A stretch of DNA of 64,000 nucleotides from Streptomyces smyrnaeus (GTDB taxonomy: Bacteria > Actinomycetota > Actinomycetes > Streptomycetales > Streptomycetaceae). The notes beneath the pieces are model-generated. The model did not search any database. It saw only the letters and a list, made by a program, of their open reading frames with translations, and was not told the DNA's origin. The position numbers and the translations under genes were made by a program. Below, piece by piece: positions 55,778-64,000 of the stretch; position 1 is the first letter of the stretch; each line of letters opens with the position of its first letter. The stretch spans positions 434,001 through 498,000 of the forward strand of contig NZ_JAFFZM010000001.1 of the NCBI RefSeq assembly GCF_017676345.1, in the 5' to 3' direction.

Positions 55778-55848
55778 AATTCAGCTTGTGAGTTACGCAT
55801 CTCAACACCAGTTCTGTCTGTTCACAAGACGTAACTCCGATGTATCTT
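55778..55848. promoter_or_regulatory. Divergent promoters sharing an 8-bp operator word
   Basis: Plus strand: TTCACA (55821-55826), 16-bp spacer, TATCTT (55843-55848). Minus strand: TTGAGA (55805-55800), 16-bp spacer, TGAATT (55783-55778). CGTAACTC lies in both spacers in the same orientation relative to transcription (55830-55837 plus; 55797-55790 minus), with CACAAG beside each. It is a candidate operator for the ROK regulator. Confidence 0.55.
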
Positions 55849-55886
55849 CTACGAAACCGCCGCCGCCGAGCCGTTCGGAGTCCCTT

Positions 55887-56933
55887 GTGGAGCGAGTTGT
55901 CCAGTTCACCGGCCCGCGAGCGGTCGAGGTGGCAGAGCAGGAGAGCGCACCCCTGCCGCCCGGCCACTTGCGCGTCCGCACCCGCTATTCGGGCATATCG
56001 GCAGGCACGGAACTGACCGCGTACCGGGGAACGAACCCCTACCTCACCCGCACCTGGGACCCGGAGGCACGGCTCTTCCGGGAGGGCGCGGCGGGCATCG
56101 CGTACCCGGTGACCGGCTGGGGCTACTCGGAGGTCGGCGAAGTCACCGAGGTGTCGCCCGAGTTGGCCGACACGCCCGGCATCCCCCGCGCGGGCGACCT
56201 GGTGTGGGGCATCTGGGGCCACCGCAGCGAAGGCATCGTCCCCGCCGAGCGGATGGCCGGGCACACCCTGCCCGACGGGCTCGACCCGCTGGCCGGAGCG
56301 TTCGCGCGGGTCGGCGCCATCGCCTACAACGCCGTCCTCGGCGCCGACATCCACCTCGGCGAGGACATCGCCGTCTTCGGCCAGGGCGTCATCGGTCTGC
56401 TGGCCACCCGGCTCGCCCGGCTCAACGGTGCCCGCGTGACGGCCGTCGACGCGCTGGACGTACGGCTGGAGCACGCGAGGAGCCACGGCGCCGACCAGCT
56501 GCTCAACGCCCGCACCGACAGCGTCGCGGAGCGGATCCGCGAGACGACGGACGGGCGCGGCGCCGACGCGGCGATCGAGATCAGCGGTGCCTACCCCGCA
56601 CTGCACGAGGCGCTGCGGTCGGTCGCGGTCGGCGGGCGCGTGGTCGCCTCCGGCTTCTACCAGGGCGACGGGGCCGGACTACGGCTCGGCGACGAGTTCC
56701 ACCACAACCGCGCCCAGCTCGTCTGCTCCCAGATCGGCGGCGTCCCGCAGGCCCTCTCCTGCCGGTGGACCGTCGAGCGGTTGCAGCGGACCTTCCTGCG
56801 GCTGGTGGCCGAGGGCCGGGTGGATGTCGCTTCGCTGGTCAGCCATGTGGTGCCGGTGGCCGACGCCGCGAACGCGTATGTGCTGCTGGACGAGCGGCCC
56901 CAGGACGCGTTGCAGGTGGTGCTGGAGTTCTGA
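55887..56933 (+). CDS. Zinc-type medium-chain alcohol/polyol dehydrogenase
   Basis: A 348-residue MDR-family enzyme with a nucleotide site VFGQGVIGLLATRLARLNG. The N-terminal part (VRTRYSGISAGTELTAYRG) lacks the usual catalytic GHE Cys/His/Glu set, so it probably works without catalytic zinc. GTG 55887 has GGAG seven bases upstream; an upstream start at 55788 would run through the promoter. First gene of the plus-strand arm. Likely dehydrogenates a sugar derivative. Confidence 0.85.
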   Translation: MERVVQFTGPRAVEVAEQESAPLPPGHLRVRTRYSGISAGTELTAYRGTNPYLTRTWDPEARLFREGAAGIAYPVTGWGYSEVGEVTEVSPELADTPGIPRAGDLVWGIWGHRSEGIVPAERMAGHTLPDGLDPLAGAFARVGAIAYNAVLGADIHLGEDIAVFGQGVIGLLATRLARLNGARVTAVDALDVRLEHARSHGADQLLNARTDSVAERIRETTDGRGADAAIEISGAYPALHEALRSVAVGGRVVASGFYQGDGAGLRLGDEFHHNRAQLVCSQIGGVPQALSCRWTVERLQRTFLRLVAEGRVDVASLVSHVVPVADAANAYVLLDERPQDALQVVLEF

Positions 56934-57009
56934 CGCCCCTTCGGCCGGACCCTTCGGCGTTCGGCACCGAGCTCACCGGCAGCACCCCCGACCTTCCGAA
57001 AGGCGAACC

Positions 57010-57828
57010 ATGTTCAAGACGGCCTGCCAGGAGCAGCTGCTCCCGGGCGAAACCCTGCAGCACAAGTGGGAGTTCGCCCAGGAGGCCGGGTACGACGGCA
57101 TCGAACTGCGCGGCAAGGGCGACTTCCACTTCCGCGACCGGCTGCCCGAGCTGCGCCGGGCCAAGGCGGACGGTGTGGTGATGCCGACGGTCTGCGTGGA
57201 CATGCTGCACTTCTTCGCGGCCTTCGACTCGGACCTGCGCCGCGACGCGCTCGCCCAGTTGACCTCCCAGCTCTCGGTCATCGCCGAGCTGGGCGGCGTA
57301 GGGGCGCAGACCCCCGCCTCGTACGGGATGTTCTCGCGCCGGCTGCCGCCCTTCACCCCGCCCCGCAGCGCGGAGCAGGACCGCGATGTGCTCCTCGACG
57401 GGCTGACGAGGCTGGGCGAGCACGCCCGTGCCGAGGGGGTCACCCTCTTCCTGGAGCCGCTGAACCGCTACGAGGACCACATGGTCAACCGGCTGGAGCA
57501 GGCGGCGGAGCTGATCCGCACCGTCGGCCTGGACTCCGTCCGCATCGGGATCGACAGCTACCACATGAACATCGAGGAGGCCGACCCACCGGCCGCGATC
57601 CTGGCGGCGGCCCCGTACATCGGGCACGCGCAGGTCAGCGACTCCAACCGGTACCAGCCGGGCGCCGGGCACCTGGACTGGTCCGCGTGGCTGGGGGCCC
57701 TGGACAGCGCCGGTTACGACGGGTACCTGGCCGTGGAGTGCCGGCTGGCGCCGGAGGCGGAACCCGCCGAGGCCCTCGCCTCCATACCGCCGTTCCTCGC
57801 CGCCCGCGCGGGAGGGACGGTACGGTGA
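57010..57828 (+). CDS. Sugar isomerase/epimerase-like TIM barrel (AP_endonuc_2)
   Basis: A 272-residue xylose-isomerase-like TIM-barrel protein. Metal-binding positions seen in FLEPLNRYEDH (Glu), GIDSYHMNIEE (Asp, His), HAQVSDSNR (His) and LAVECRL (Glu). Members isomerise or epimerise keto sugars; some act on 3-keto glycosides. GAAAGG precedes ATG 57010. TGA overlaps the next gene's GTG (GTGA). Confidence 0.88.
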   Translation: MFKTACQEQLLPGETLQHKWEFAQEAGYDGIELRGKGDFHFRDRLPELRRAKADGVVMPTVCVDMLHFFAAFDSDLRRDALAQLTSQLSVIAELGGVGAQTPASYGMFSRRLPPFTPPRSAEQDRDVLLDGLTRLGEHARAEGVTLFLEPLNRYEDHMVNRLEQAAELIRTVGLDSVRIGIDSYHMNIEEADPPAAILAAAPYIGHAQVSDSNRYQPGAGHLDWSAWLGALDSAGYDGYLAVECRLAPEAEPAEALASIPPFLAARAGGTVR

Positions 57829-59348
57829 CGCTTCCCGCAGCGCCGACCGCCACCGCCTCCCCCGCCGCGGCGCCCCGCGCCCCGGAGCCGTCGCAACGGG
57901 CCGGGACCGGCGGTGACCTGCGCCGCGCCGCCTGCCAGGTGCTGCTCGGCAACTGGACCGGCAGCTCGACCGTGCCGTCCCACCAGCTGTATCCGCACCA
58001 GTGGAGCTGGGATTCGGCCTTCATCGCCATCGGACTGCGCCACCTCTCCCCCGTGCGGGCACAGCAGGAGGTGGAGACGCTGCTGGCCGCGCAGTGGGGC
58101 GACGGACGCGTGCCGCACATCGTCTTCAACCGCGCGGTGCCGCTGGACGCGTACTTCCCCAGCCCGGACTTCTGGCGCTCCTCCTCGGCGGGCGCCGCGG
58201 CCGGTGCGCCGCGCACGACCGAGACGTCCGGTGTGGTGCAGCCACCGGTGCACGCGCTGGCCGCCTGGCTGGTGCACAGCGCCGATCCGGACACCTCGGC
58301 ACGGCGCGGCTTTCTGGCCCGGGTGTATCCGCGGCTGGTGGCCTGGCACCGCTATCTGGCCGACCACCGCGACCTGGGCGGGCACGGGCTGGCGGCCGTG
58401 GTGCACCCCTGGGAGCCGGGGATGGACAACAGCCCGTGCTGGGACGGCCCGCTGGCCCGCGTCGAGCCCGCGGCGGCCGGTTCGTTCCGGCGTGCCGACC
58501 TGGTGCACGGATCGGCGGCCGACCGGCCCACCGATCTGGACTACCGGCGCTATGTGCGGCTGGCCGCCGAATACCGCGACCACGGCTACCGCGACGCCGA
58601 GGCCCCGCACTCCTTCGCCGTGGAGGACCCCGGGTTCAACGCCCTGTTCATCGCCGCCGAGTACGCGCTGGCCCGGATCGCCGAGGCGCTGGGTGGGGAA
58701 GCCGAGCCGCACCGGCAGCGGGCCGCGGCGCTGACCGAGGCGCTGGTGGAGCGGCTGTGGTCGCCCGAGGCCGGGCAGTTCCTCTGCCGCGACCTGCGCG
58801 CGGCATCCGGTGGCCGGGCGGCGCGGGACGGGCAGGGCGGGCGGCTGGTGGCCGAGCGCAGCGCCGCCGGGCTGCTGCCGCTGGTGGCCCCGCAACTGCC
58901 CCGCCCCATCGTGCGGACGCTGCTGCGCACGGTCTCGGGCGAGCACTACGGACTGGGCACGGCCGTGCGGCTGCTGCCCAGTTACGACCTGCGCGGCGCG
59001 GCGTTCGACCGGCACCGCTACTGGCGCGGTCCGGCCTGGTTCAACGTCAACTGGCTGCTGGAGCGCGGACTTCGCCGGCACGGCGAGGAAGCGCGCGCCG
59101 ACGCGCTGGCCGCCGAGGTGCTGCACGCCGCTGCGGCCAGCGGCTTCGCGGAGTACCTCGACCCGTACACCGGGCAGGGCCGTGGTGCCCGCGGCTTCAG
59201 CTGGACGGCCGCACTCGCCCTCGACCTGCTCGCCCGGGACGCGGCCGGCCCGAAGCCCGCCGCCGCTGAGGCCCCTCCGGCGGCGTCCGGCCCCGCACCG
59301 CGCATTCCGGCGCCCGCGCCGGTGCCCGCGTCCGAGAAGGGACCGTGA
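57825..59348 (+). CDS. GH63-like / MGH1-type (alpha/alpha)6 glycosidase
   Basis: A 507-residue predicted glycosidase. The signature stretches WSWDSAFIAIGL, WEPGMDNSPCWD and YWRGPAWFNVNWLL are those of the mannosylglycerate-hydrolase-like and GH63 group; the Asp in GMDNSP is the expected acid. A Pro/Ala-rich tail ends the protein. No signal peptide is visible, so it acts on imported sugars in the cytoplasm. Starts at a GTG overlapping the isomerase stop. Confidence 0.87.
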   Translation: MTLPAAPTATASPAAAPRAPEPSQRAGTGGDLRRAACQVLLGNWTGSSTVPSHQLYPHQWSWDSAFIAIGLRHLSPVRAQQEVETLLAAQWGDGRVPHIVFNRAVPLDAYFPSPDFWRSSSAGAAAGAPRTTETSGVVQPPVHALAAWLVHSADPDTSARRGFLARVYPRLVAWHRYLADHRDLGGHGLAAVVHPWEPGMDNSPCWDGPLARVEPAAAGSFRRADLVHGSAADRPTDLDYRRYVRLAAEYRDHGYRDAEAPHSFAVEDPGFNALFIAAEYALARIAEALGGEAEPHRQRAAALTEALVERLWSPEAGQFLCRDLRAASGGRAARDGQGGRLVAERSAAGLLPLVAPQLPRPIVRTLLRTVSGEHYGLGTAVRLLPSYDLRGAAFDRHRYWRGPAWFNVNWLLERGLRRHGEEARADALAAEVLHAAAASGFAEYLDPYTGQGRGARGFSWTAALALDLLARDAAGPKPAAAEAPPAASGPAPRIPAPAPVPASEKGP

Positions 59349-59352
59349 ACCG

Positions 59353-61398
59353 ATGACGGTGACCGAGCACCGGCTGCTCGTGCACGACGGGACCTTCGCG
59401 GTACTGGCCCCTTCCGGGGACATCGCCGGAGCCTCCTCGGGGACGACGCCGCAGGGGCTCTTCCGCCGGGACACCCGCCATCTGAGCCGCTGGCAGCTGA
59501 CGCTGGACGGCTCGGCCCCGACGGTGCTGGTCCCGGCCCCGGAGCCCGACCGGGACGGTGACCCGGCCGCTGCCGTGCTGACTCCGCCCGGCACCCGCGA
59601 GGCGCCGCCCGGGGTCACCCTCTTCCGTGAACAAGCCGTGGCGGACGGTGTGCTGACGGAGCACATACGCCTCGTCAGCAACCGTGGCACGGTGGCCCCG
59701 GTACGGCTGTCCCTGACCGTGGACGCCGACTTCGCCGACCAGCTGGAGCTGCGCTCGCCGCACCACCGCCACCCGGGACCGGACACCGTACGCGGCGCCG
59801 TCACCCGCCCGGACGGGATCGAGTTCCACCACCGGCGCGGGGCGCGCTGGCACGCCCGTACGGTCGTCACCGCCGACCCCGCGCCCGTCGAGGCCACGCC
59901 CGCCGAGGCCACGCCCGCCGCCGAGGACGCGGTGACCGGGCCCGTGGCGATCGGGGCCACGGCATCCGAGGGCACGGCACACACCCTCAGCTGGCTGCTG
60001 GAGCCGTCGCCGCACGGCGCGGTCGAGCTGCGGCTGCGGGTGACGGCGCTGCCGCACGGCACCCCGCAGGCCGACCCGGCCACCGCGGCGGACGCGAGCC
60101 GGGACCCGGCTCCCGTACGGCGGCGACTGGCCGCCGAGCGGCAGGCGTTCGTGGCGGCCGAGCCGTCCCCGAGCCTGCGTACCGCCAGCCGTGAGCTGGC
60201 CCGCGCCTGCGAGCGGGGGCTGGCCGACCTGGCCGGGCTGCGCGTCACCGTCCCCGGTCCCGACGGTGCGCCACTGCGGGTACCGGGCGCCGGAGTGCCC
60301 TGGTTCCTGGCGCTGTTCGGCCGGGACTCGCTCCTCACCTCCTACTTCGCGCTCCCCTACCGCCCGGGGCTCGCCGAGGCCACCCTGCTGGCGCTGGCCG
60401 CCACCCAGTCCACTACGACCGACCCGGAGCGGGTGGCCGAGCCGGGGAAGATCGTGCACGAGGTGCGGCACGGTGAACTCGCCTCGTTCGGACAGGTGCC
60501 CTACGGCCGCTACTACGGATCCGTCGACTCCACCCCGCTCTTCCTCGTCCTCCTCGGCGCGTACGCCCAGCAGCAGGGTGCCCGGGGCCGGAGGCTCGCC
60601 GCCCGCCTGGAGCCGCAGGCGCGGGCCGCCGTGGAGTGGATGTTCACCCACGGTGGCCTGGAGGAGACGGGCTACCTCGCCTACCGGCCGGACGAAGGCG
60701 GCCTGGCCAACCAGAACTGGAAGGACTCCCCCGGCGCGATCTGCGCGGCCGACGGCACCCTGCCGACCGGCGCGGTGCTGGTCGCCGAGGTGCAGGGCTA
60801 CGCGTACGACGCGCTGTGCCGCACCGCCGAGCTCGCCCGTACGGTCTGGGACGACCCCGGTTACGCGGGCCGGCTGGAGCGGGCCGCGGCCGAGCTGCGC
60901 CGGCGTTTCGGGGCGGACTTCTGGCTGCCGGAGCACGGCTTCCCACCGCTCGCGCTGGACGGGACCGGACGCCGCCTGGACGCGCTCGCCTCCGACGCGG
61001 GGCATCTGCTGTGGTCGGGCATCCTGGGGCAGCGCCGGGGCGAGACGGTGGGACGGCGGCTGCTGGAGCCGGACTTCTTCTCCGGCTGGGGCGTGCGCAC
61101 GCTGGCCGCCGGGCAGGGCGCCTACCATCCGCTCTCCTACCACCGGGGCAGCGTCTGGCCGCAGGACAACGCGCTGATCGCACTCGGCCTGGCCCGCTAC
61201 AGCATGCGCGCGGAAGCCGCACGGCTGGCGGAGGGCCTGCTGGCCGCGGCGGCGCACCACGGGTACCGGCTGCCGGAAGTCCTGGCGGGCTACTCCCGCG
61301 ACGACCATCCCGCCCCGGTGCCCTATCCGCACGCCTGCTCCCCCCAGGCGTGGGCGGCAGCCACCCCGCTGGCACTGCTGACGGCGCTGGACCGATGA
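59353..61398 (+). CDS. Amylo-alpha-1,6-glucosidase-like protein with GDE N-terminal domain
   Basis: A 681-residue protein. N-terminal beta domain (about 1-200; FAVLAPSGDI, LFRRDTRHLSRW) is the GDE_N_bis module; the C-terminal (alpha/alpha)6 part (about 310-681) has FGRDSLLTSYFALPY, NQNWKDSPGAI and YHRGSVWPQDNALIA. Debranching-type glycosidase; probably acts on glucosidic branches of the imported oligosaccharide. Four bases separate it from the preceding stop. No signal peptide. Confidence 0.9.
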   Translation: MTVTEHRLLVHDGTFAVLAPSGDIAGASSGTTPQGLFRRDTRHLSRWQLTLDGSAPTVLVPAPEPDRDGDPAAAVLTPPGTREAPPGVTLFREQAVADGVLTEHIRLVSNRGTVAPVRLSLTVDADFADQLELRSPHHRHPGPDTVRGAVTRPDGIEFHHRRGARWHARTVVTADPAPVEATPAEATPAAEDAVTGPVAIGATASEGTAHTLSWLLEPSPHGAVELRLRVTALPHGTPQADPATAADASRDPAPVRRRLAAERQAFVAAEPSPSLRTASRELARACERGLADLAGLRVTVPGPDGAPLRVPGAGVPWFLALFGRDSLLTSYFALPYRPGLAEATLLALAATQSTTTDPERVAEPGKIVHEVRHGELASFGQVPYGRYYGSVDSTPLFLVLLGAYAQQQGARGRRLAARLEPQARAAVEWMFTHGGLEETGYLAYRPDEGGLANQNWKDSPGAICAADGTLPTGAVLVAEVQGYAYDALCRTAELARTVWDDPGYAGRLERAAAELRRRFGADFWLPEHGFPPLALDGTGRRLDALASDAGHLLWSGILGQRRGETVGRRLLEPDFFSGWGVRTLAAGQGAYHPLSYHRGSVWPQDNALIALGLARYSMRAEAARLAEGLLAAAAHHGYRLPEVLAGYSRDDHPAPVPYPHACSPQAWAAATPLALLTALDR

Positions 61399-61423
61399 CC
61401 GTCCGCCGCGCGGGACGTAGTGT
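61395..61423 (+). promoter_or_regulatory. Promoter of the D-amino-acid-oxidase-like gene
   Basis: ATGACC (61395-61400), 17-bp spacer, TAGTGT (61418-61423). Transcription would begin near 61430, giving a 16-base leader with GAGGT seven bases before ATG 61446. The -35 overlaps the end of the upstream glucosidase gene. Confidence 0.5.
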
Positions 61424-61445
61424 CGCGGCATGGGCGAGGTGACAT

Positions 61446-62384
61446 ATGAGTGAGGCGCATCGGCACGGCGGCGTGGTCGTCCTGGGCGGCGGGGTCATCG
61501 GGCTGACGACGGCCGTGGTGCTGGCGGAGCGCGGCACGGACGTACGGGTGTGGAGCCCGGAGCCGCCCGGCGCGACGACCTCCGCGGTGGCGGGCGGACT
61601 GATCTGGCCGTACCGCATCGAGCCGGAGAAGCAGGCCCTTGAGTGGGCGGTGCGCTCCTTCCGGCACTTCTCCTGGCTCGCCGAGCAGCCGCCGACCACC
61701 GGGGTGCGGCTGGTGCGCGGCCGGATGCCGGGCTCCGCTCCGCCCCCGGAGTGGACCGCGCTGACCGGTACGCCGCCCCGTGCGCCGCTTGTCGACATGG
61801 GGACCTATCTGCGGTATCTGCGCGGCCGGTTCGAGGCCGCGGGCGGCCGCTGGGAGCAGCGCGCGGCCCGCTCCCTCACCGAGGCGGCGGCAGCGGCCCC
61901 CACCGTCGTGAACTGCAGCGGCCTCGGTGCCCGTCAGTTGGTGCCCGACCCGACGGTGAGTGCCGTGCGCGGTCAGGTCCTCGTCGTCGAGGACCCGGGC
62001 ATCGAGGAGTGGTACGTGGCCGCGAGCGACAGCGCCCGTGAGACGACGTACATCCTGCCGCAGCCCTACGGGGTGGTCCTCGGCGGTACGGCGGACGACG
62101 GCGCCGAGGACCGCGAGCCGGCCCCCGCGACGGCGGCGGCCATCGTGGAGCGGTGCGCCGCCGTCCATCCCGAGCTGGCCACCGCCGCGGTCCTCGAACA
62201 CCGGGTGGGTCTGCGGCCGTTCCGTCCCAGCGTCCGGCTGGAGGCGGAGCGGGTGCCCGACGGGCGGGGAGGCACCTCGCTGTGTGTGCACAACTACGGG
62301 CACGGGGGCGCGGGCGTCACCGTCTCCTGGGGCTGCGCGGTGGACGCCGCCCGCCTGGTCGGCCCGCCCGACCCGGCCGGCTGA
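61446..62384 (+). CDS. D-amino-acid oxidase-like FAD enzyme
   Basis: A 312-residue flavoprotein. FAD motif VVLGGGVIGLTTAVVLAERG, AGGLIWPYR, a substrate-contact Arg in GLRPFRPSVRLE and the C-terminal VHNYGHGGAGVTVSWGCA all match D-amino-acid oxidases. It converts D-amino acids to keto acids with peroxide. It has its own promoter and is not obviously part of the sugar operon. Cytoplasmic. Confidence 0.9.
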   Translation: MSEAHRHGGVVVLGGGVIGLTTAVVLAERGTDVRVWSPEPPGATTSAVAGGLIWPYRIEPEKQALEWAVRSFRHFSWLAEQPPTTGVRLVRGRMPGSAPPPEWTALTGTPPRAPLVDMGTYLRYLRGRFEAAGGRWEQRAARSLTEAAAAAPTVVNCSGLGARQLVPDPTVSAVRGQVLVVEDPGIEEWYVAASDSARETTYILPQPYGVVLGGTADDGAEDREPAPATAAAIVERCAAVHPELATAAVLEHRVGLRPFRPSVRLEAERVPDGRGGTSLCVHNYGHGGAGVTVSWGCAVDAARLVGPPDPAG

Positions 62385-62411
62385 CCGGCATCGCACCTGG
62401 CGAGGCCCCGC

Positions 62412-63791
62412 TCACCCGCACTTCGCCACCGGCCTCCCCGCCGTCAGCCCGAATTTCGCGCGCCCGTCCAGCAGCAGCGGCACCAGCGCCCGCTGCGACT
62501 GCCGCAACGGCACGAACGCTCCGCCGCCGCGCCGCCGCTCGACCCGCACACCGTGCAGCTCCAGCGTGGAGCCGACCTCGCGCCACTGCCCCGCACTCAG
62601 CGCGTACCCGCAAGGAGGGTCGGTCAGCACCTGGTCGTCGGCGGGCTCGTCGTTGTCCGCGCCGTCCAGATGGACGGGGCCGCGGTCGGCCAGGCCGCGC
62701 TTGCGGGCCCGGTCGGTGGCCGCCTCGATACGGCCGCGGCGGCTGTCGGCGAAGTCGAACGCGCCCTTGAGCGCCGCAAGATGGGAGCCGACACGGCGGC
62801 GGTTGTTGCGCGCCTCCCGGTCCCCTTGGGTGAGCGCAGCGGGATGGAGGGCCTCCCGGCCGGAGACCGGGGGAGGGTCGGTGCGCGTCTCGGCCAGCAG
62901 CCCGACGGAGTGTTTGACGCCCACCGTGTTGCGCAGGATGCGCTCCTGCCCGTCGCCGGCTACCTGTTTGACGGGATCGCCGGTCTCCGGGTCGGTCCAG
63001 ATGCCGTAGATGCCGGTGCTGCGGCCCTTCCGTTCGGCGGCCGGGCGCACATACCTCTCGGACAGCACGGTGGACTCCCGGCGCACGGCGGGGTCCGCGT
63101 TGAGGTTGCGGGGCCACAGGGTGAGCAGATCCTTGACGTAGTACGGCGCGTGGGCGCTGTACTCGTGCAGATCGTGGACGATGTCGGGACGCCGGTCGCG
63201 CAGCACGGCCGCGATGGCGCGGGCCTCGGCCGTCCTCAGGGCGAGGTGGTCGCGATTGATGTCGGTGCCGGTGGAGTTGGTGCGGGTGCCGGCGGCCCTG
63301 CCATCGGGGTTGGCGGTGGGGACGACCAGCAGCGTCGTACGGGAGAGAAAGCGCCGGGTGGCGCGGTCCTCGGCGAACGCCAGATCCCGCACGGTGGTCA
63401 GGCACGCCTCCCGGCCCGCGGGTTCGTCACCGTGCTGGGAGCAGATGAGCAGCATCGAGTTGCCGCCGCGCGCCCGGGCCGGGCCCGCCGGTGCGGGGGA
63501 GCCGATACGGACGAGTCGCACGGGGCGGCCCTGCGCGGTACGGCCGAGGGTGTCGAGGTCGACGTGGCGGCCGGCCGCCTCGACGGTGCGCAGGAACCGC
63601 TCTTCCTCGGACTGTGTCGTCCAGCGCGCGCCGTGCGAGCGTTCGAACCCGGTGCGGGGCACCGGGGACGCCCCCGGCGAGCCCTGGGTGGCCTGCGCGG
63701 ACGTGGTGGCGAGCGGCGGAACGAGCAGCACGGCCGCGGTCAGGGCCGCGGTCTTCCACCGGGAGCGGCCGGGCCGCGGGCGTATCACCAT
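62412..63791 (-). CDS. Secreted M14-family zinc carboxypeptidase
   Basis: A 459-residue exported peptidase. Signal peptide about residues 1-33 (WKTAALTAAVLLVPPLA). Zinc ligands: His and Glu in SQHGDEPAGREA and the later His in HDLHEYS; Arg in TDINRDH binds the substrate carboxylate; the catalytic Glu is probably in GLLAETR. ATG 63791 gives a normal leader but has no clear ribosome site; an ATG at 63902 has GGTGG upstream but would add a non-signal extension. It may trim peptides or murein outside the cell. Confidence 0.88.
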   Translation of the reverse strand: MVIRPRPGRSRWKTAALTAAVLLVPPLATTSAQATQGSPGASPVPRTGFERSHGARWTTQSEEERFLRTVEAAGRHVDLDTLGRTAQGRPVRLVRIGSPAPAGPARARGGNSMLLICSQHGDEPAGREACLTTVRDLAFAEDRATRRFLSRTTLLVVPTANPDGRAAGTRTNSTGTDINRDHLALRTAEARAIAAVLRDRRPDIVHDLHEYSAHAPYYVKDLLTLWPRNLNADPAVRRESTVLSERYVRPAAERKGRSTGIYGIWTDPETGDPVKQVAGDGQERILRNTVGVKHSVGLLAETRTDPPPVSGREALHPAALTQGDREARNNRRRVGSHLAALKGAFDFADSRRGRIEAATDRARKRGLADRGPVHLDGADNDEPADDQVLTDPPCGYALSAGQWREVGSTLELHGVRVERRRGGGAFVPLRQSQRALVPLLLDGRAKFGLTAGRPVAKCG

Positions 63792-63947
63792 ATGGGGGAC
63801 GGTAATCGCACGCACTGTCGTGCAGAAGGGGGCGCATGGCAACCGGACGACGGCCGAATGACAGTGGTTGCTGTGGACATGCAATGTGACGTGGGAGTAC
63901 ATACGCTTCCACCGAAGTGACTCCTGTCGCGAAGAGTTGGAGGACTC

Positions 63948-64000
63948 GTGCGTCACAGACTGATCGTCCCGGGTGCCATAGCGGCGGCCTCGCTGCTGCT
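63948..64000 (+). CDS. Start of an exported protein (partial, C-terminus off window)
   Basis: Only 17 full codons are visible: GTG start with GGAGG (63939-63943) four bases upstream, then a basic head MRHRL and hydrophobic IVPGAIAAASLLL, the beginning of a signal peptide. It is divergent from the M14 carboxypeptidase. Function cannot be judged. Confidence 0.7.
   Translation, partial: MRHRLIVPGAIAAASLL

Noticed and set aside
63640-63660. A tRNA T-arm-like sequence GTTCGAACCC
   Set aside because: It lies in the M14 carboxypeptidase frame and no acceptor, D-arm or anticodon arm can be built around it.

Overview
The window is very GC-rich actinobacterial DNA with many GTG starts, stop/start overlaps of the GTGA or ATGA type and dense gene packing. 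The gene content (hopanoid cluster, SCO6745-family protein, DUF574 methyltransferase, orphan CvnA-like kinase, MetE under a B12 riboswitch) points to Streptomyces or a close relative. The order idi - hpnC/D/E - polyprenyl synthase - shc - hpnG/H - aminotransferase matches, from memory, the S. coelicolor SCO6745-SCO6770 neighbourhood.

Region 1 (1-4970): a minus-strand family-5 ABC importer (binding lipoprotein, two permeases, two ATPases, the last cut by the window edge). A 17-bp site closely resembling the Nur nickel-repressor box lies upstream, so nickel is the likeliest substrate. A 266-bp structured, repeat-bearing gap separates the binding protein from the permease genes.
Region 2 (5156-18783): a DUF574 methyltransferase coupled to a PAS-GGDEF-EAL c-di-GMP protein, a lipase-like hydrolase, a Tat-exported GH2 beta-galactosidase, an orphan sensor kinase, an AlkB-type dioxygenase carrying a genomic repeat inside its reading frame, a tyrosine phosphatase, and metE behind a cobalamin riboswitch.
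Region 3 (18924-29050): a minus-strand hopanoid operon that makes hydroxysqualene, squalene and hopene and then adds and aminates the C35 side chain. The dxs and ispG genes expected between hpnH and the aminotransferase are absent. A small ORF whose start looks like a Dxs N-terminus sits there.
Region 4 (29595-32634): a TetR regulator divergent from an MmpL/RND exporter, with two near-identical operators between them.
Region 5 (32730-39820): a tightly overlapping seven-gene minus-strand operon: DUF5941/CDP-alcohol phosphotransferase, sugar-type nucleotidyltransferase, glycerol-1-phosphate-dehydrogenase-like enzyme, second CDP-alcohol phosphotransferase lacking its last catalytic Asp, family-2 glycosyltransferase, and a Wzm/Wzt-type exporter. 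This is the best candidate for an undescribed system, probably assembly and export of a polyol-phosphate glycolipid or glycopolymer. galE and idi follow on the plus strand.
Region 6 (41803-50208): an anti-sigma-type ATPase, the SCO6745-family protein, Tex, a lipoprotein, an iodotyrosine-deiodinase-like nitroreductase and an ABC-F protein with a long leader.
Region 7 (50254-61398): a divergent carbohydrate system. One arm has a sugar ABC importer, ROK regulator and Gfo/Idh/MocA oxidoreductase. The other has an alcohol dehydrogenase, a sugar isomerase-like TIM barrel and two glycosidases. Both divergent promoters carry the same 8-bp word in a 16-bp spacer. The end of the window holds a D-amino-acid-oxidase-like protein, a secreted M14 carboxypeptidase and the start of an exported protein.
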